Positions 10,612-21,763 of a stretch of 64,000 bases of DNA are shown here, piece after piece. The stretch comes from Sphingomonas sanxanigenens DSM 19645 = NX02 (GTDB lineage: Bacteria; Pseudomonadota; Alphaproteobacteria; Sphingomonadales; Sphingomonadaceae). Below the pieces are notes generated by a model. It saw only the letters and a program-made list of their open reading frames with translations, was not told the origin of the DNA and did no database searches. Location of the stretch: positions 5,911,501 through 5,975,500 of the forward strand of contig NZ_CP006644.1 of the NCBI RefSeq assembly GCF_000512205.2, in the 5' to 3' direction. Every line of letters begins with the position of its first letter. The stretch's first letter is position 1. Both the position numbers and the translations under genes were made by a program.

Positions 10612-11715
10612 ATGAGCGAGATCGATCCCGCTGCCGATGCCCGCACCGCGCCGGTCGCGGTGTGGAAGATGCTGTCCGAACTGAAGGGAGATGCGCTCGC
10701 GGACTGGCGCGTCGCCGAGGTCGCCAACCGGCCGAGCCCCGAGGAGCGTGGCATCGACCTGCCATTCCCGCTCGGCTGGTTCGCGGTCGGCTATTCGGAC
10801 GAACTGCCCAAGGGCGAGGCGCGGCCGATCCGCTATTTCGGGCGCGAACTGGTGATGTGGCGGGGCGAGGACGGGCAGGTGAGGGTGCTCGATGCCTATT
10901 GCCGGCACCTCGGCGCGCACATGGGCCATGGCGGCCGCGTCGTCGGCGATCTGCTCGAATGTCCGTTCCATGCGTGGCGCTATGATGGCAGCGGCGTCGT
11001 CCGCGAAATTCCCTATGCGCGCGCGATCCCGCCGCAGGTGAAGCGGCCTTGCCCGCAGCAATGGGCGGTGGAGGAGGCCAACGGCTTCATCTGGACCTGG
11101 TATCACCCGCATGGCGTCGCGCCGAAATGGGCGCTGGATCATTATCCCGAGGCGAGCGATCCCGCGTGGACGCCCTATCAGCGGCACGAATGGTTCGTCT
11201 ATTCGCCGCTCCAGTCGATGGCCGAGAACGGCGTCGACAACGCCCATTTCCAGTTCGTGCATGGCACCGCCAGCTTCCCCGATGCCAAGATCGCGTGGGA
11301 CGGGCATCGCCGCACCGGCGTCGTCGCCGCGCGGATGGGCACGCCGGCGGGCGAGGTCGATGGCCGCATCGTCAACGGCCAGAACGGGCCGGGGCAGGCC
11401 TATACCCGCTTCGAGGGCATTTCGGAGACGCTGCTCGTCGCCGCGATCACGCCGGTCGATCGCGACCGCGTCCATGCCCGGTTCGCCTTCACCCAGCCCC
11501 GTGCGCAGGCCGAGGGACCGGGCGCCGGCCTCGCCCGTGCGCTGATCCGCGACATCTGCAAGCAGTTCGATCAGGACAAGGTGATCTGGGACCGGCAGGC
11601 CTATCTGCCCAATGCGATCATCTGCGACGGCGACGGCCCGATCATCCGTTTCCGCCGCTATTACGATCAGTTCTACGCCGAACGCACCGACGAACCCACC
11701 GTCCGCAGCGCCTGA
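10612..11715 (+). CDS. Rieske non-heme iron oxygenase, KshA-like
   Basis: Ring-hydroxylating oxygenase of 367 residues. The Rieske cluster ligands are Cys97, His99, Cys117 and His120 (YCRHLGAHMG and ECPFHAW). The mononuclear iron site is Asp209-His212-His217 in ENGVDNAHFQFVHG. The spacing and phrases such as LDAYCRHLGAHMGHGG and EIPYA resemble the oxygenase subunit of 3-ketosteroid 9-alpha-hydroxylase (KshA), so a steroid or other polycyclic substrate is plausible. No ferredoxin reductase gene is adjacent, so electrons must come from a partner elsewhere. The start is set by GGAACCAGCC before ATG at 10612. Confidence 0.88.
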   Translation: MSEIDPAADARTAPVAVWKMLSELKGDALADWRVAEVANRPSPEERGIDLPFPLGWFAVGYSDELPKGEARPIRYFGRELVMWRGEDGQVRVLDAYCRHLGAHMGHGGRVVGDLLECPFHAWRYDGSGVVREIPYARAIPPQVKRPCPQQWAVEEANGFIWTWYHPHGVAPKWALDHYPEASDPAWTPYQRHEWFVYSPLQSMAENGVDNAHFQFVHGTASFPDAKIAWDGHRRTGVVAARMGTPAGEVDGRIVNGQNGPGQAYTRFEGISETLLVAAITPVDRDRVHARFAFTQPRAQAEGPGAGLARALIRDICKQFDQDKVIWDRQAYLPNAIICDGDGPIIRFRRYYDQFYAERTDEPTVRSA

Positions 11716-11739
11716 TCCGCGATCGAGGAGGGAAAGTCG

Positions 11740-13053
11740 ATGCCCGCGCGCCCAACGTCTGCAACTGCCGCGCCGGCATTCGCGAAACCCGCGCGTGCCG
11801 GGGCGGTGGCCTGGTACGCGCTGGTGCTGCTGACGGTGATGTACAGCCTCAGCTATGCCGACCGCTACCTCGTCGCGAGCCTGGGCGATCCGATCAAGGC
11901 GGAGTTCGGCCTGTCGGACAGTTTCCTTGGCCTGCTGATGGGGCCGGCCTTCGCGTTGCTGTTCGCCGTCTCCGCCATCCCGATCGCGCGGCTGGCGGAC
12001 AGGATGAAGCGCGTGACGATCCTTGCGGCCGGCTGCTTCATCTGGTCGCTGTTCACATTGCTCTCGGGCGTTTCGACCAGTGGCTGGATGCTGGCGGTGA
12101 TGCGGATCGGCGTCGGCATCGGCGAGGCGTCGTTCGTGGCACCGGCCTATTCGTTGCTCACCGATCGCTTCCCGGCAGCGCGGCGCGGGCTGGCCTTCGG
12201 TATCCTCGCGCTGGGCATCTATCTGGGGCAGGTCGGGGGCTATGCCGGGGGCCCGGCGGTGGCGCATCTGGCGGGTGACTGGCGTGGCGCCTTCATCGCG
12301 CTCGGCGCCGGCGGGGTCTTGCTTTCAGGGCTGGTGCTGGCGACGATCGCCGAGCCGCAGCGCACGCATGTGCCGCGGATGGGGCCGCAACTCCGGTTGA
12401 TCGCGCGTGTGCTCTGGCGCGAGCCCGCCTATCGGCTGGCCAATCTCGGCATGGCCTTCGGCAGTTTCTCGGGGATGGCGTTCGGCATGTGGGGCGCAAC
12501 CCTGTTCGCACGTGCCTTCGCGGTGCCCGTGGCGGAAGCCAGCGCGCGCTTCGGGCTGACCTTCGGCCCCGCTGGCTTCGCCGGCGCGCTGCTGTTCGGC
12601 GTGCTGTCCGACCGGCTGGTGCGGCGCGATCCGCGCTGGCCGCTGCGGCTCGCCGGCCTCTCGCTGACCGCCGCGACATTGGCGATCCTCGCGGTGAGCT
12701 GGGCGCCCGATATCGGCACCGCGACGGTGCTTGCCCTGTTCGCCGGGCTGCTGGGCGGCGGCTGGTCGGTCGGCGTGCTCACTGCGCTGCAGACGATGTT
12801 GCCGCAGACGGTGCGCGCAACCGCGACCGCGCTGTTCACCTTCGTCACCACGATCGTCGCGATGGTGTGCGGGCCGTTCGTCGTCGGGCTGCTGAGCGAT
12901 CTGTTCGGCACCGGAGACGCGGCCAGCCTGCGTCCGGCATTGAGCCTGTGCATCATCGCCGGCTTCCCCGCCGCGGTTGCGCTGTGGCGGGCGAGTGCCA
13001 GCATCGAGGCGGCGCGCACCGGCCTTGCCGATCATTTCGATACGAGGCCCTGA
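11740..13053 (+). CDS. Major facilitator superfamily transporter
   Basis: A predicted twelve-helix inner-membrane carrier of 437 residues. The MFS loop 2-3 motif appears as ARLADRMKRVTIL (about residues 85-97), and YSLSYADRYLVASLGDPIK covers the end of helix 1 and the first loop. In the middle of the catabolic operon it most likely imports the substrate or exports an intermediate. GAGGAGGGAAAG precedes the ATG. The stop overlaps the next start as TGATG. Confidence 0.85.
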   Translation: MPARPTSATAAPAFAKPARAGAVAWYALVLLTVMYSLSYADRYLVASLGDPIKAEFGLSDSFLGLLMGPAFALLFAVSAIPIARLADRMKRVTILAAGCFIWSLFTLLSGVSTSGWMLAVMRIGVGIGEASFVAPAYSLLTDRFPAARRGLAFGILALGIYLGQVGGYAGGPAVAHLAGDWRGAFIALGAGGVLLSGLVLATIAEPQRTHVPRMGPQLRLIARVLWREPAYRLANLGMAFGSFSGMAFGMWGATLFARAFAVPVAEASARFGLTFGPAGFAGALLFGVLSDRLVRRDPRWPLRLAGLSLTAATLAILAVSWAPDIGTATVLALFAGLLGGGWSVGVLTALQTMLPQTVRATATALFTFVTTIVAMVCGPFVVGLLSDLFGTGDAASLRPALSLCIIAGFPAAVALWRASASIEAARTGLADHFDTRP

Positions 13054-14078
13054 TGCAGTTCGCCCTGACGGCGGAACAGGAACTGATCGCCGACACCGCG
13101 CGCGGCCTGTTCGCCGAATTCGCGCCATCGCTGCGCGCAACCATCGCGAGCGAGGCCGGCTATGATCGGGAACACTGGCGCCGCGTGACCCGTGACATGG
13201 GGTTCGGCGCGATCATGCTGCCCGAAGTCGGGGGAGGGGCCGGTCTCGGCATCGTCGAACTGGCGCTCGTGATGATCGAGATGGGGCGGACGCTGTTTCC
13301 CTCGCCCTTCCTGCCCGGCATCGGCGCGGCGCTGCCGCTGATCGGGCTCTCCGGTTCGCCGGAGGCGCCCGGGATCGCATCCGGCGAAACGATAGCCGCG
13401 CCCGCGATCGGGTCGGCTCTGCAACTCGAAGGCGATCGGCTGTCGGGCGAGGCGCTGGTTCCGTTCGGGCATGTCGCGGACCTGTTCGTCGCGGTGGTCG
13501 GTGATCGGGCGATGGTGGTGCCGGCGGGCATGGCGCAGGTCGAGCGACTGGCGACGATGGACGTCACCCGGCCGCTCGCGCGCGTCCGTTTCGATCGGGT
13601 GGCGGTGGCCGCCGCCTGCGGCGCCGGGCGCGCGCTGGATCAGGCACGGATCGCGCTCGCCGCCGAGTGTGTCGGTGGTGCCGATGCCGCGCTGGCGGCG
13701 ACGGTCGATTATGCGAAACAGCGCATCCAGTTCGGGCGGCCGATCGGCAGCTTCCAGGCGCTCAAGCACCGCATGGCGGATATGATGATCGCGATCGAGG
13801 CGGCGCGCACCGCGGTCTATTATGCCGCGGCGGCGATGGACGAGGATGATCCCGCGGCACCGGAGGCGGCGGCCATTGCCCATTTCACCGCGATCGAGAC
13901 CTACCAGATGGCGGCCGGCAACATGATCCAGCTTCATGGCGGCATCGGCTTCACCTGGGAACATGATGCGCATCTCCATTTCAAACGTGCGCGCAGCGCC
14001 GCGACGATGTTCGGCACGCCCGCCGAGAGCCGAAGCCGGCTCGCGACGCTGATCGGCCTCGACGCGCAGGCGGCCTGA
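13053..14078 (+). CDS. Acyl-CoA dehydrogenase, short subunit
   Basis: A flavin-dependent acyl-CoA dehydrogenase of 341 residues, shorter than the usual 380-400. The C-terminal part carries HGGIGFTWEHDAHLHFKRA, which contains the glutamate used as catalytic base in this subfamily. The N-terminal and middle parts are reduced (VTRDMGFGAIMLPEVGGGAGLG is kept). A second, longer dehydrogenase follows after three bases. Short/long pairs of this sort form alpha2-beta2 enzymes in steroid side-chain degradation (ChsE1-ChsE2 type), where each subunit supplies part of the active site. Confidence 0.85.
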   Translation: MQFALTAEQELIADTARGLFAEFAPSLRATIASEAGYDREHWRRVTRDMGFGAIMLPEVGGGAGLGIVELALVMIEMGRTLFPSPFLPGIGAALPLIGLSGSPEAPGIASGETIAAPAIGSALQLEGDRLSGEALVPFGHVADLFVAVVGDRAMVVPAGMAQVERLATMDVTRPLARVRFDRVAVAAACGAGRALDQARIALAAECVGGADAALAATVDYAKQRIQFGRPIGSFQALKHRMADMMIAIEAARTAVYYAAAAMDEDDPAAPEAAAIAHFTAIETYQMAAGNMIQLHGGIGFTWEHDAHLHFKRARSAATMFGTPAESRSRLATLIGLDAQAA

Positions 14079-14081
14079 GCG

Positions 14082-15263
14082 ATGCGGCTTGGCTTCACCC
14101 CCGCGCAGGAGGCGTTTCGTCGCGAGGCCGCTCATTGGCTTGACGCGCAGATGACTGGCGATTTCGCGATGCTGAAGGGCCTTCGTAGCCAGAGCGCGTT
14201 CCCCGAGGAGCGCCGCGCCTGGGAAGGGCGCCTCGCGCGGGACGGCTGGAGCGTGATCGGCTGGCCGCGCGAGCATGGCGGGCGCGGCGCGACCCTTGCC
14301 GAGCAGGTGATCTTCGCGGAGGAATATGCCCGCGCGGGCCCGCCCGGGCGGATGAGCCATATCGGTATCGAACTTGCCGGGCCCACGCTGATCCATTTCG
14401 GCTCGGCGCAACAGAGGGCGCGCTTCCTCCCCCGCATTGCCGGCGGCGAGGAGTTCTGGGCGCAGGGCTATTCCGAACCCGGCGCCGGATCCGATCTCGG
14501 CAATGTCAGCACGCGCGCCCGGCTTGAAGGCGACGAATGGGTGATCGAGGGGCAGAAGATCTGGACGTCGCTCGCGCAATTCGCGGACTGGATCTTCGTG
14601 CTCGCGCGCACCGAGGAAGGGAGCCGCGGCCCCAGGGGCCTTTCCTTCCTGCTCGTGCCGATCCGCCAACCCGGCATCAGCCTGCGCCCGATCCGCCAGA
14701 TGAACGGCGCCGCCGAGTTCAACGAGACTTTCTTCGATGGCGCACGGACGCACCGCGACAACGTCGTCGGCGGCGCCGGCAATGGCTGGCAGGTCGCGAT
14801 GGGCCTGCTGGGCTTCGAGCGCGGCGTCGGCACGCTCGGCCAGCAGATGAGCTTCGTCGCCGAATATGAGGCGCTGGTCGCCGCGGCGAAGGCCAATGGC
14901 GCGATCGCCGACCCGTCGATCCGGGATCGGCTGGCGCGCGCCTATGCCGGGCTCAGGATCATGCGCCATGCCGCGCTGCGCAGCCTGTCCGCAAATGGCG
15001 GGCAGGGGCTGGCGGGTGACGCGCTGACCCACAAGATCTACTGGGCGACATGGCATCGCGCGCTCGGCGAACTGGCGATGGATGTGCTCGGACAGGCGGG
15101 GGAGGTCACCGACGCCGGTGCGGATGGCTTCCCGCTGCTTGCGGACCTGTTCCTCTCCAGCCGCGCCGACACCATCTATGGCGGCACCAGCCAGATCCAG
15201 CGCAACCTGATCGCCGAGCGGGGGCTGGGGCTGCCCCGCGAACCGCGCGGCGAGGCGCGCTAG
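14082..15263 (+). CDS. Acyl-CoA dehydrogenase, long subunit
   Basis: 393 residues with the FAD/substrate motif GYSEPGAGSDLGNVSTRA (about residues 128-145) and the C-terminal GGTSQIQRNLIAERGLGLPR. Probably the FAD-binding partner of the short dehydrogenase directly upstream and last gene of the catabolic operon. The stop is only one base from the end of the convergent lipoprotein gene. I see no terminator between them, so read-through antisense to that gene is possible. Confidence 0.88.
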   Translation: MRLGFTPAQEAFRREAAHWLDAQMTGDFAMLKGLRSQSAFPEERRAWEGRLARDGWSVIGWPREHGGRGATLAEQVIFAEEYARAGPPGRMSHIGIELAGPTLIHFGSAQQRARFLPRIAGGEEFWAQGYSEPGAGSDLGNVSTRARLEGDEWVIEGQKIWTSLAQFADWIFVLARTEEGSRGPRGLSFLLVPIRQPGISLRPIRQMNGAAEFNETFFDGARTHRDNVVGGAGNGWQVAMGLLGFERGVGTLGQQMSFVAEYEALVAAAKANGAIADPSIRDRLARAYAGLRIMRHAALRSLSANGGQGLAGDALTHKIYWATWHRALGELAMDVLGQAGEVTDAGADGFPLLADLFLSSRADTIYGGTSQIQRNLIAERGLGLPREPRGEAR

Positions 15264-15264
15264 T

Positions 15265-15465
15265 CTAGGGCGCCGCGTTCACCTCCGGCGCGGTGCCGTT
15301 CGCATCGTCATCGTCGGCGCGGTTCATTTCGGCGAGCATCGCCTCGGCCTCGTTGAGCATGCGCGCCTCGTCGGCGCTGACCGCGCCGGGGGGCGTCTCT
15401 TCGCTGCTGCCGCATCCACCCAGCAGCAGGATCGCCGCGATCGGCGCCGGCATCCATCGCTTCAT
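15265..15465 (-). CDS. Small acidic lipoprotein, function unknown
   Basis: 66 residues: a signal sequence MKRWMPAPIAAILLLGGC with lipobox LLGGC, then a short acidic tail rich in Asp, Glu and Ala. Anchoring to a membrane by a lipidated cysteine is the only function that can be read. The ATG at 15465 gives a clean signal peptide; longer in-frame starts add a charged leader. I do not recognise a family. Confidence 0.6.
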   Translation of the reverse strand: MKRWMPAPIAAILLLGGCGSSEETPPGAVSADEARMLNEAEAMLAEMNRADDDDANGTAPEVNAAP

Positions 15466-15493
15466 CGTCTCATCCCGGATCATGGTCGTCGCT

Positions 15494-15532
15494 AAAAACA
15501 AGGGGCCGCGCTCCCTTGAGGGAGGCGGCCCC
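15494..15532 (-). terminator. Intrinsic terminator on the minus strand
   Basis: The hairpin CTCCC-TTGA-GGGAG is extended by GGGGCCG/CGGCCCC, and on the minus strand it is followed by TTGTTTTTAG. It ends the upstream lipoprotein gene (15558-15845), so the two lipoprotein genes are separate units. Confidence 0.8.
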
Positions 15533-15557
15533 GAGCGGCATCAGCCCGAGCGAAACC

Positions 15558-15845
15558 TCAGTTGGTCTCGTCCTTGATGTCCTTGCCGGCCTCTTCGAGC
15601 GCATTGCCCGTCGCGGTCGCGGCATCGTCGGCGGCGTCGCCGATCGAATCCATGCTGTTCTCGGCGGTGCTCAGCGCGCTGTTGGTGGCGGCCTCGAGGT
15701 CGTCACCGGCCTCGTCGAGCGCGTTGGCGCCGTCCGCGACCGAGGCGTTCACCGCTTCGCTCGCCTCGTCGGCGGCCTTGTCGGTGCAGGCGGCGAGGCC
15801 CAGCGCGGCCGCTGCGACGATCGGGAGCGCGAAAAACGTCTTCAT
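15558..15845 (-). CDS. Alanine/aspartate-rich small lipoprotein
   Basis: 95 residues: signal sequence MKTFFALPIVAAAALGLAAC (lipobox LAAC) and a low-complexity helical tail of Ala, Asp, Glu, Asn and Ser with a rough heptad pattern (NSALSTAENSMDSIGDAADD). This resembles helical outer-membrane lipoproteins only in general character. The ribosome site AGGGGAAC precedes the ATG at 15845; an upstream ATG ten codons earlier lacks one. Confidence 0.65.
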   Translation of the reverse strand: MKTFFALPIVAAAALGLAACTDKAADEASEAVNASVADGANALDEAGDDLEAATNSALSTAENSMDSIGDAADDAATATGNALEEAGKDIKDETN

Positions 15846-15977
15846 CGGGAAGTTCCCCTGTGGTTCAGCATACACGCGCGGCTGTTGAAAGCCGCGCTTG
15901 CGCTGGAATAAGGCCGGCGTCAGAGGCAGGCAAGCCCGCGCGCCGGAATCGCCTGCGCTGCCACCAACCTTGACATT

Positions 15978-15999
15978 GATATAAAGATATCCTTATGTC
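15978..15999. promoter_or_regulatory. SahR-type operator before the methionine cluster
   Basis: ATAAAGATATCCTTAT (15981-15996), the exact inverse of the metK site. It ends 8 bases before the ATG of the ArsR-methyltransferase gene and would block transcription of that gene and the met genes behind it. Confidence 0.8.
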
Positions 16000-16007
16000 T
16001 TGAAATC

Positions 16008-16970
16008 ATGTCGTCAACAGCCCTCGATATCTTCCGCGCAGCGGCGGATCCGACGCGTCTTCGGATCCTCGTGCTGTTGCGCGCGATGGAGCTGTCGGTG
16101 GGCGAACTGGCGCAGGTGCTGGGGCAAAGCCAGCCGCGCGTCTCGCGCCACGTGAAGATTCTCGCCGATGCCGGCCTTACCGTCCGGCGCAAGGAGGGGA
16201 GCTGGGTGTTCCTCGGGCTTGGGGAAACGGGTCGTGTCTCACCCCTGCTCGACGCGATCGATGCCTGGACGCGGATCGACGGGGGCGATCACTGGACGGT
16301 TGCCGATGCCGCGCGGCTCGCCGCGGTCCGTGCCGAACGCGCCGCGTCCGCCGAACGCTATTTCGCGCAGCATGCCGACCAATGGGATGCGATCCGCTCG
16401 CTCCACGTCGCCGAAAGCGATGTCGAGGCGGCGATGACCGCGCTGCTGGGCGCTGGGCCGCTGGGGCGGCTGGTCGATATCGGGACCGGCACCGGCCGGA
16501 TGATCGAGCTGTTCGCCGATCGCGCCGCTTCCGCCTGCGGCGTCGACCGCAGCCCGGAAATGCTGCGCCTCGCGCGCGCCAAGCTTTCCGACCGCGGCTT
16601 TGCCAATGTCGAGCTGCGCCAGGGCGACATGTATGCGCTGCCGCTGGCCGGCGGCACCGCCGATCTCGTCATCCTCCATCAGGTGCTCCATTTCGCACAA
16701 CAGCCGGGGGCGGCGATCGCCGAGGCGGCGCGGCTGCTGGATGGCGCCGGGCGCATCCTGATCGTCGATTTCGCACCGCATGAGCGCGAGGAACTGCGCA
16801 CGCAGGATGCGCATGTTCGCCTCGGCTTCGGCGACGACCAGATCGCACGCTGGTTCGGGGAGGCCGGGCTGGCGATGGACCGCGTCGAACGGCTCGGCGG
16901 CGGCGAGCTTACCGTCAATCTCTGGCTCGGCAGCAAGGCCGGTGCCGCACGTCTCGAGGAAGCAGCATGA
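16008..16970 (+). CDS. sahR: ArsR-family regulator fused to a SAM-dependent methyltransferase domain (SahR type)
   Basis: 320 residues. The N-terminal ArsR winged helix (about 1-90) contains LSVGELAQVLGQSQPRVSRHVKIL. The C-terminal class I methyltransferase fold has the SAM-binding glycine motif LVDIGTGTGRMIELF (about 155) and GVDRSPEMLRLARAKL. In Proteobacteria regulators of this architecture (SahR) sense S-adenosylhomocysteine and repress SAM-cycle genes; the methyltransferase-like domain would be the sensor. It heads metF and metH with a 4-base overlap, and its operator is shared with metK. No clear ribosome site precedes the ATG, so the message may be nearly leaderless. Confidence 0.85.
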   Translation: MSSTALDIFRAAADPTRLRILVLLRAMELSVGELAQVLGQSQPRVSRHVKILADAGLTVRRKEGSWVFLGLGETGRVSPLLDAIDAWTRIDGGDHWTVADAARLAAVRAERAASAERYFAQHADQWDAIRSLHVAESDVEAAMTALLGAGPLGRLVDIGTGTGRMIELFADRAASACGVDRSPEMLRLARAKLSDRGFANVELRQGDMYALPLAGGTADLVILHQVLHFAQQPGAAIAEAARLLDGAGRILIVDFAPHEREELRTQDAHVRLGFGDDQIARWFGEAGLAMDRVERLGGGELTVNLWLGSKAGAARLEEAA

Positions 16971-17911
16971 CCTTATCGCTCGGACAGCTCGAAGAGGCGC
17001 GCCGCGCGCTTGACGCGCCGCTGTTCGCCGATCTCGCCGGCGACGCGCAGGTGTCGTTCGAATTCTTCCCACCCAAGTCGGAGAAGATGGAACAGACGCT
17101 GTGGGAAGCGGTGCAGACGCTGGCGCCTCTCGGCCCGCGCTTCGTCTCCGTCACCTATGGGGCCGGCGGTTCGACGCGCGAGCGCACCCATGCCACCGTC
17201 GCGCGCATCGCCAGCGAAACCGCGATCCCGGCGGCGGCGCATCTCACCTGCGTGGACGCCAGCAAGGCGGAGATCGCCGAGGTGGCCGAGGCCTATTGGC
17301 AGGCCGGCGTGCGCCACATCGTCGCGCTGCGCGGCGATCCGCCGCGCGCGGGCGAGCGCTTCGTGCCGCATCCCGACGGTTTCTCCGGCGCCTCCGCGCT
17401 GGTCGCGGGGCTGAAGGCGGTGCGGCCGTTCGAGATTTCGGTCGCCGCCTATCCCGAAACCCATCCCGAGGCGGTGTCGGCCGGGTCCGACCTCGACAAT
17501 CTCAAGGCGAAGCTGGATGCGGGTGCCAACCGCGCGATCACGCAATTCTTCTTTTCGCCCGAGGCCTTCTTCCGCTTCCGCGACCGCGCGGCGGCTGCGG
17601 GCATCGATGCGGAGATCGTGCCGGGCATATTGCCGGTCTCCAACGTCGCGCAGACGCGCAAGTTCGCCGCGATGTGCGGCGCCGCCATCCCCGACTGGAT
17701 GGACCGGCTGTTCGAGGGGCTGGACGATCACCCCGCAGCACGCCAGCTGGTCGCTGCGACCATCGCCAGCGAATTGTGCCGCAAACTCTATGCCGGCGGC
17801 GTCCGCCACTTCCATTTCTACACGCTCAACCGCGCCGAGCTGAGCTACGCAATCTGCCATCTGCTCGGCCTGCGTCCGGATGCGCCGGCGCTGACGGAGA
17901 AAGCCGCATGA
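16967..17911 (+). CDS. metF: 5,10-methylenetetrahydrofolate reductase
   Basis: FAD enzyme that makes 5-methyl-tetrahydrofolate, the methyl donor of methionine synthase. 314 residues. SFEFFPPKSEKME near residue 28 holds the catalytic Glu, and SVTYGAGGSTRERTH and LRGDPPRAG are family signatures. It sits between the regulator (4-base overlap) and metH (4-base ATGA overlap). Confidence 0.96.
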   Translation: MTLSLGQLEEARRALDAPLFADLAGDAQVSFEFFPPKSEKMEQTLWEAVQTLAPLGPRFVSVTYGAGGSTRERTHATVARIASETAIPAAAHLTCVDASKAEIAEVAEAYWQAGVRHIVALRGDPPRAGERFVPHPDGFSGASALVAGLKAVRPFEISVAAYPETHPEAVSAGSDLDNLKAKLDAGANRAITQFFFSPEAFFRFRDRAAAAGIDAEIVPGILPVSNVAQTRKFAAMCGAAIPDWMDRLFEGLDDHPAARQLVAATIASELCRKLYAGGVRHFHFYTLNRAELSYAICHLLGLRPDAPALTEKAA

Positions 17912-18969
17912 CCAAGCTCACCCCCTCCGCCGCCGCCCAGCGCCTGCGCGAACAGGCGGCGCAGCGCATCTTGCTGACCGACGGTGCATTCGGCACGATG
18001 ATCCAGTCCTACCGGCTGACGGAGGAGGATTATCGCGGCGGGCTCCATCTCGAGATGGACCAGAAGGGCAACAACGACCTGCTGGCGATCAGCCGCCCGC
18101 ACGTGATCGCCGAGATCACCGAGGCCTATCTGGAGGCGGGGTCGGACATCGTGTCGACCAACACCTTCAACGCCAACACGATCAGCCAGGCCGATTATGG
18201 CGCCGAGCATCTGGTGCGCGACATGAACCTCGCCGCCGCGCAGATCGCCCGCGATGCCGCGCGCGCTGCCGAAGCGCGCGATGGCCGTCCGCGTTTCGTG
18301 GCGGGCGCGATCGGGCCGACCAACAAGACGCTGTCGCTCTCGCCCGACGTCAACGACCCCGGCTATCGCGCGATCGGCTTCGACGAGCTGAAGGACGTCT
18401 ATCGCGGCCAGGTCGACGCGTTGCTCGATGGCGGCGCGGACTTCATCCTGATCGAGACGGTGTTCGACACGCTCAACGCCAAGGCCGGCATCATGGCCGC
18501 GCTCGAGGCGGGCGAGGCGCGCGGGCAGGAGGTGCCGCTGATGCTCAGCTTCACCGTCACCGACATGTCCGGCCGCAACCTTTCGGGCCATTCGATCGAG
18601 GCGTTCTGGGCGAGCGTGCGCCATGCGCGGCCGCTGACGATCGGGCTCAACTGCTCGTTCGGCGCGCCGCAGCTTCGGCCGCACGTGGTGTCGATCGCCG
18701 GCATCGCCGACACGCTGGTGATGGTCTATCCCAATGCCGGCCTGCCCAACGATCTCGGCCAATATGACGAGCAGCCCGAGACCACTGGCGGCTTCATCCG
18801 CGAATGGGCCGATGCCGGGCTGATCAACATCGTCGGTGGCTGCTGCGGCACGACGCCCGGGCACATCGCGGCAATGCGCCACGCGATCACCGGCCAGGCG
18901 CCCCGCGCGCTCGCCAAACCCGCCCGGCACACCGTGCTCGCCGGCCTCGAACCGATGGTCCTCGCCTAA
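17908..18969 (+). CDS. metH1: Methionine synthase, homocysteine-binding module as a separate protein
   Basis: 353 residues, corresponding to the first domain of MetH. It binds homocysteine through zinc: one Cys in GLNCSFGA (about residue 250) and the Cys pair in GGCCGTTP (about 311-318). DGAFGTMIQ and STNTFNANT are typical. The remaining MetH domains are encoded by the next gene, 92 bases downstream, so the two proteins must work together. The start at 17908 overlaps the metF stop as ATGA. Confidence 0.93.
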   Translation: MTKLTPSAAAQRLREQAAQRILLTDGAFGTMIQSYRLTEEDYRGGLHLEMDQKGNNDLLAISRPHVIAEITEAYLEAGSDIVSTNTFNANTISQADYGAEHLVRDMNLAAAQIARDAARAAEARDGRPRFVAGAIGPTNKTLSLSPDVNDPGYRAIGFDELKDVYRGQVDALLDGGADFILIETVFDTLNAKAGIMAALEAGEARGQEVPLMLSFTVTDMSGRNLSGHSIEAFWASVRHARPLTIGLNCSFGAPQLRPHVVSIAGIADTLVMVYPNAGLPNDLGQYDEQPETTGGFIREWADAGLINIVGGCCGTTPGHIAAMRHAITGQAPRALAKPARHTVLAGLEPMVLA

Positions 18970-18988
18970 GCGTCTTTCTCCCCCCCCT

Positions 18989-19006
18989 CTCCCCCCGAGG
19001 GGGGAG
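18989..19006. repeat. Short GC palindrome between the two metH genes
   Basis: CTCCCCCC-GA-GGGGGGAG, member of the CTCTCCCC-type intergenic palindromes seen elsewhere in the window. There is no T-tract, so it is not an obvious terminator. It may mark the place where the original single metH gene was split or protect the message end. Confidence 0.55.
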
Positions 19007-19061
19007 GCCGGATCAGGACCTTCTTTCTTCTCTCTTTCCTTCAGTTCAGGAACACCGCCCG

Positions 19062-21692
<2,631 letters not shown>

Positions 21693-21763
21693 GAAAAGCA
21701 ATTCCCACTTCTCGCCGCGATGCTCTAAGGCGCTGCGCGGAGCCGAGTGGCAGGAAAGTGGAA

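Noticed and set aside
18970..19061. Frameshift making metH artificially split
   Set aside because: The first protein ends naturally after GGCCGTTP and its last helix, the spacer contains an intergenic-type palindrome, and the second protein has its own start at the folate-domain boundary.
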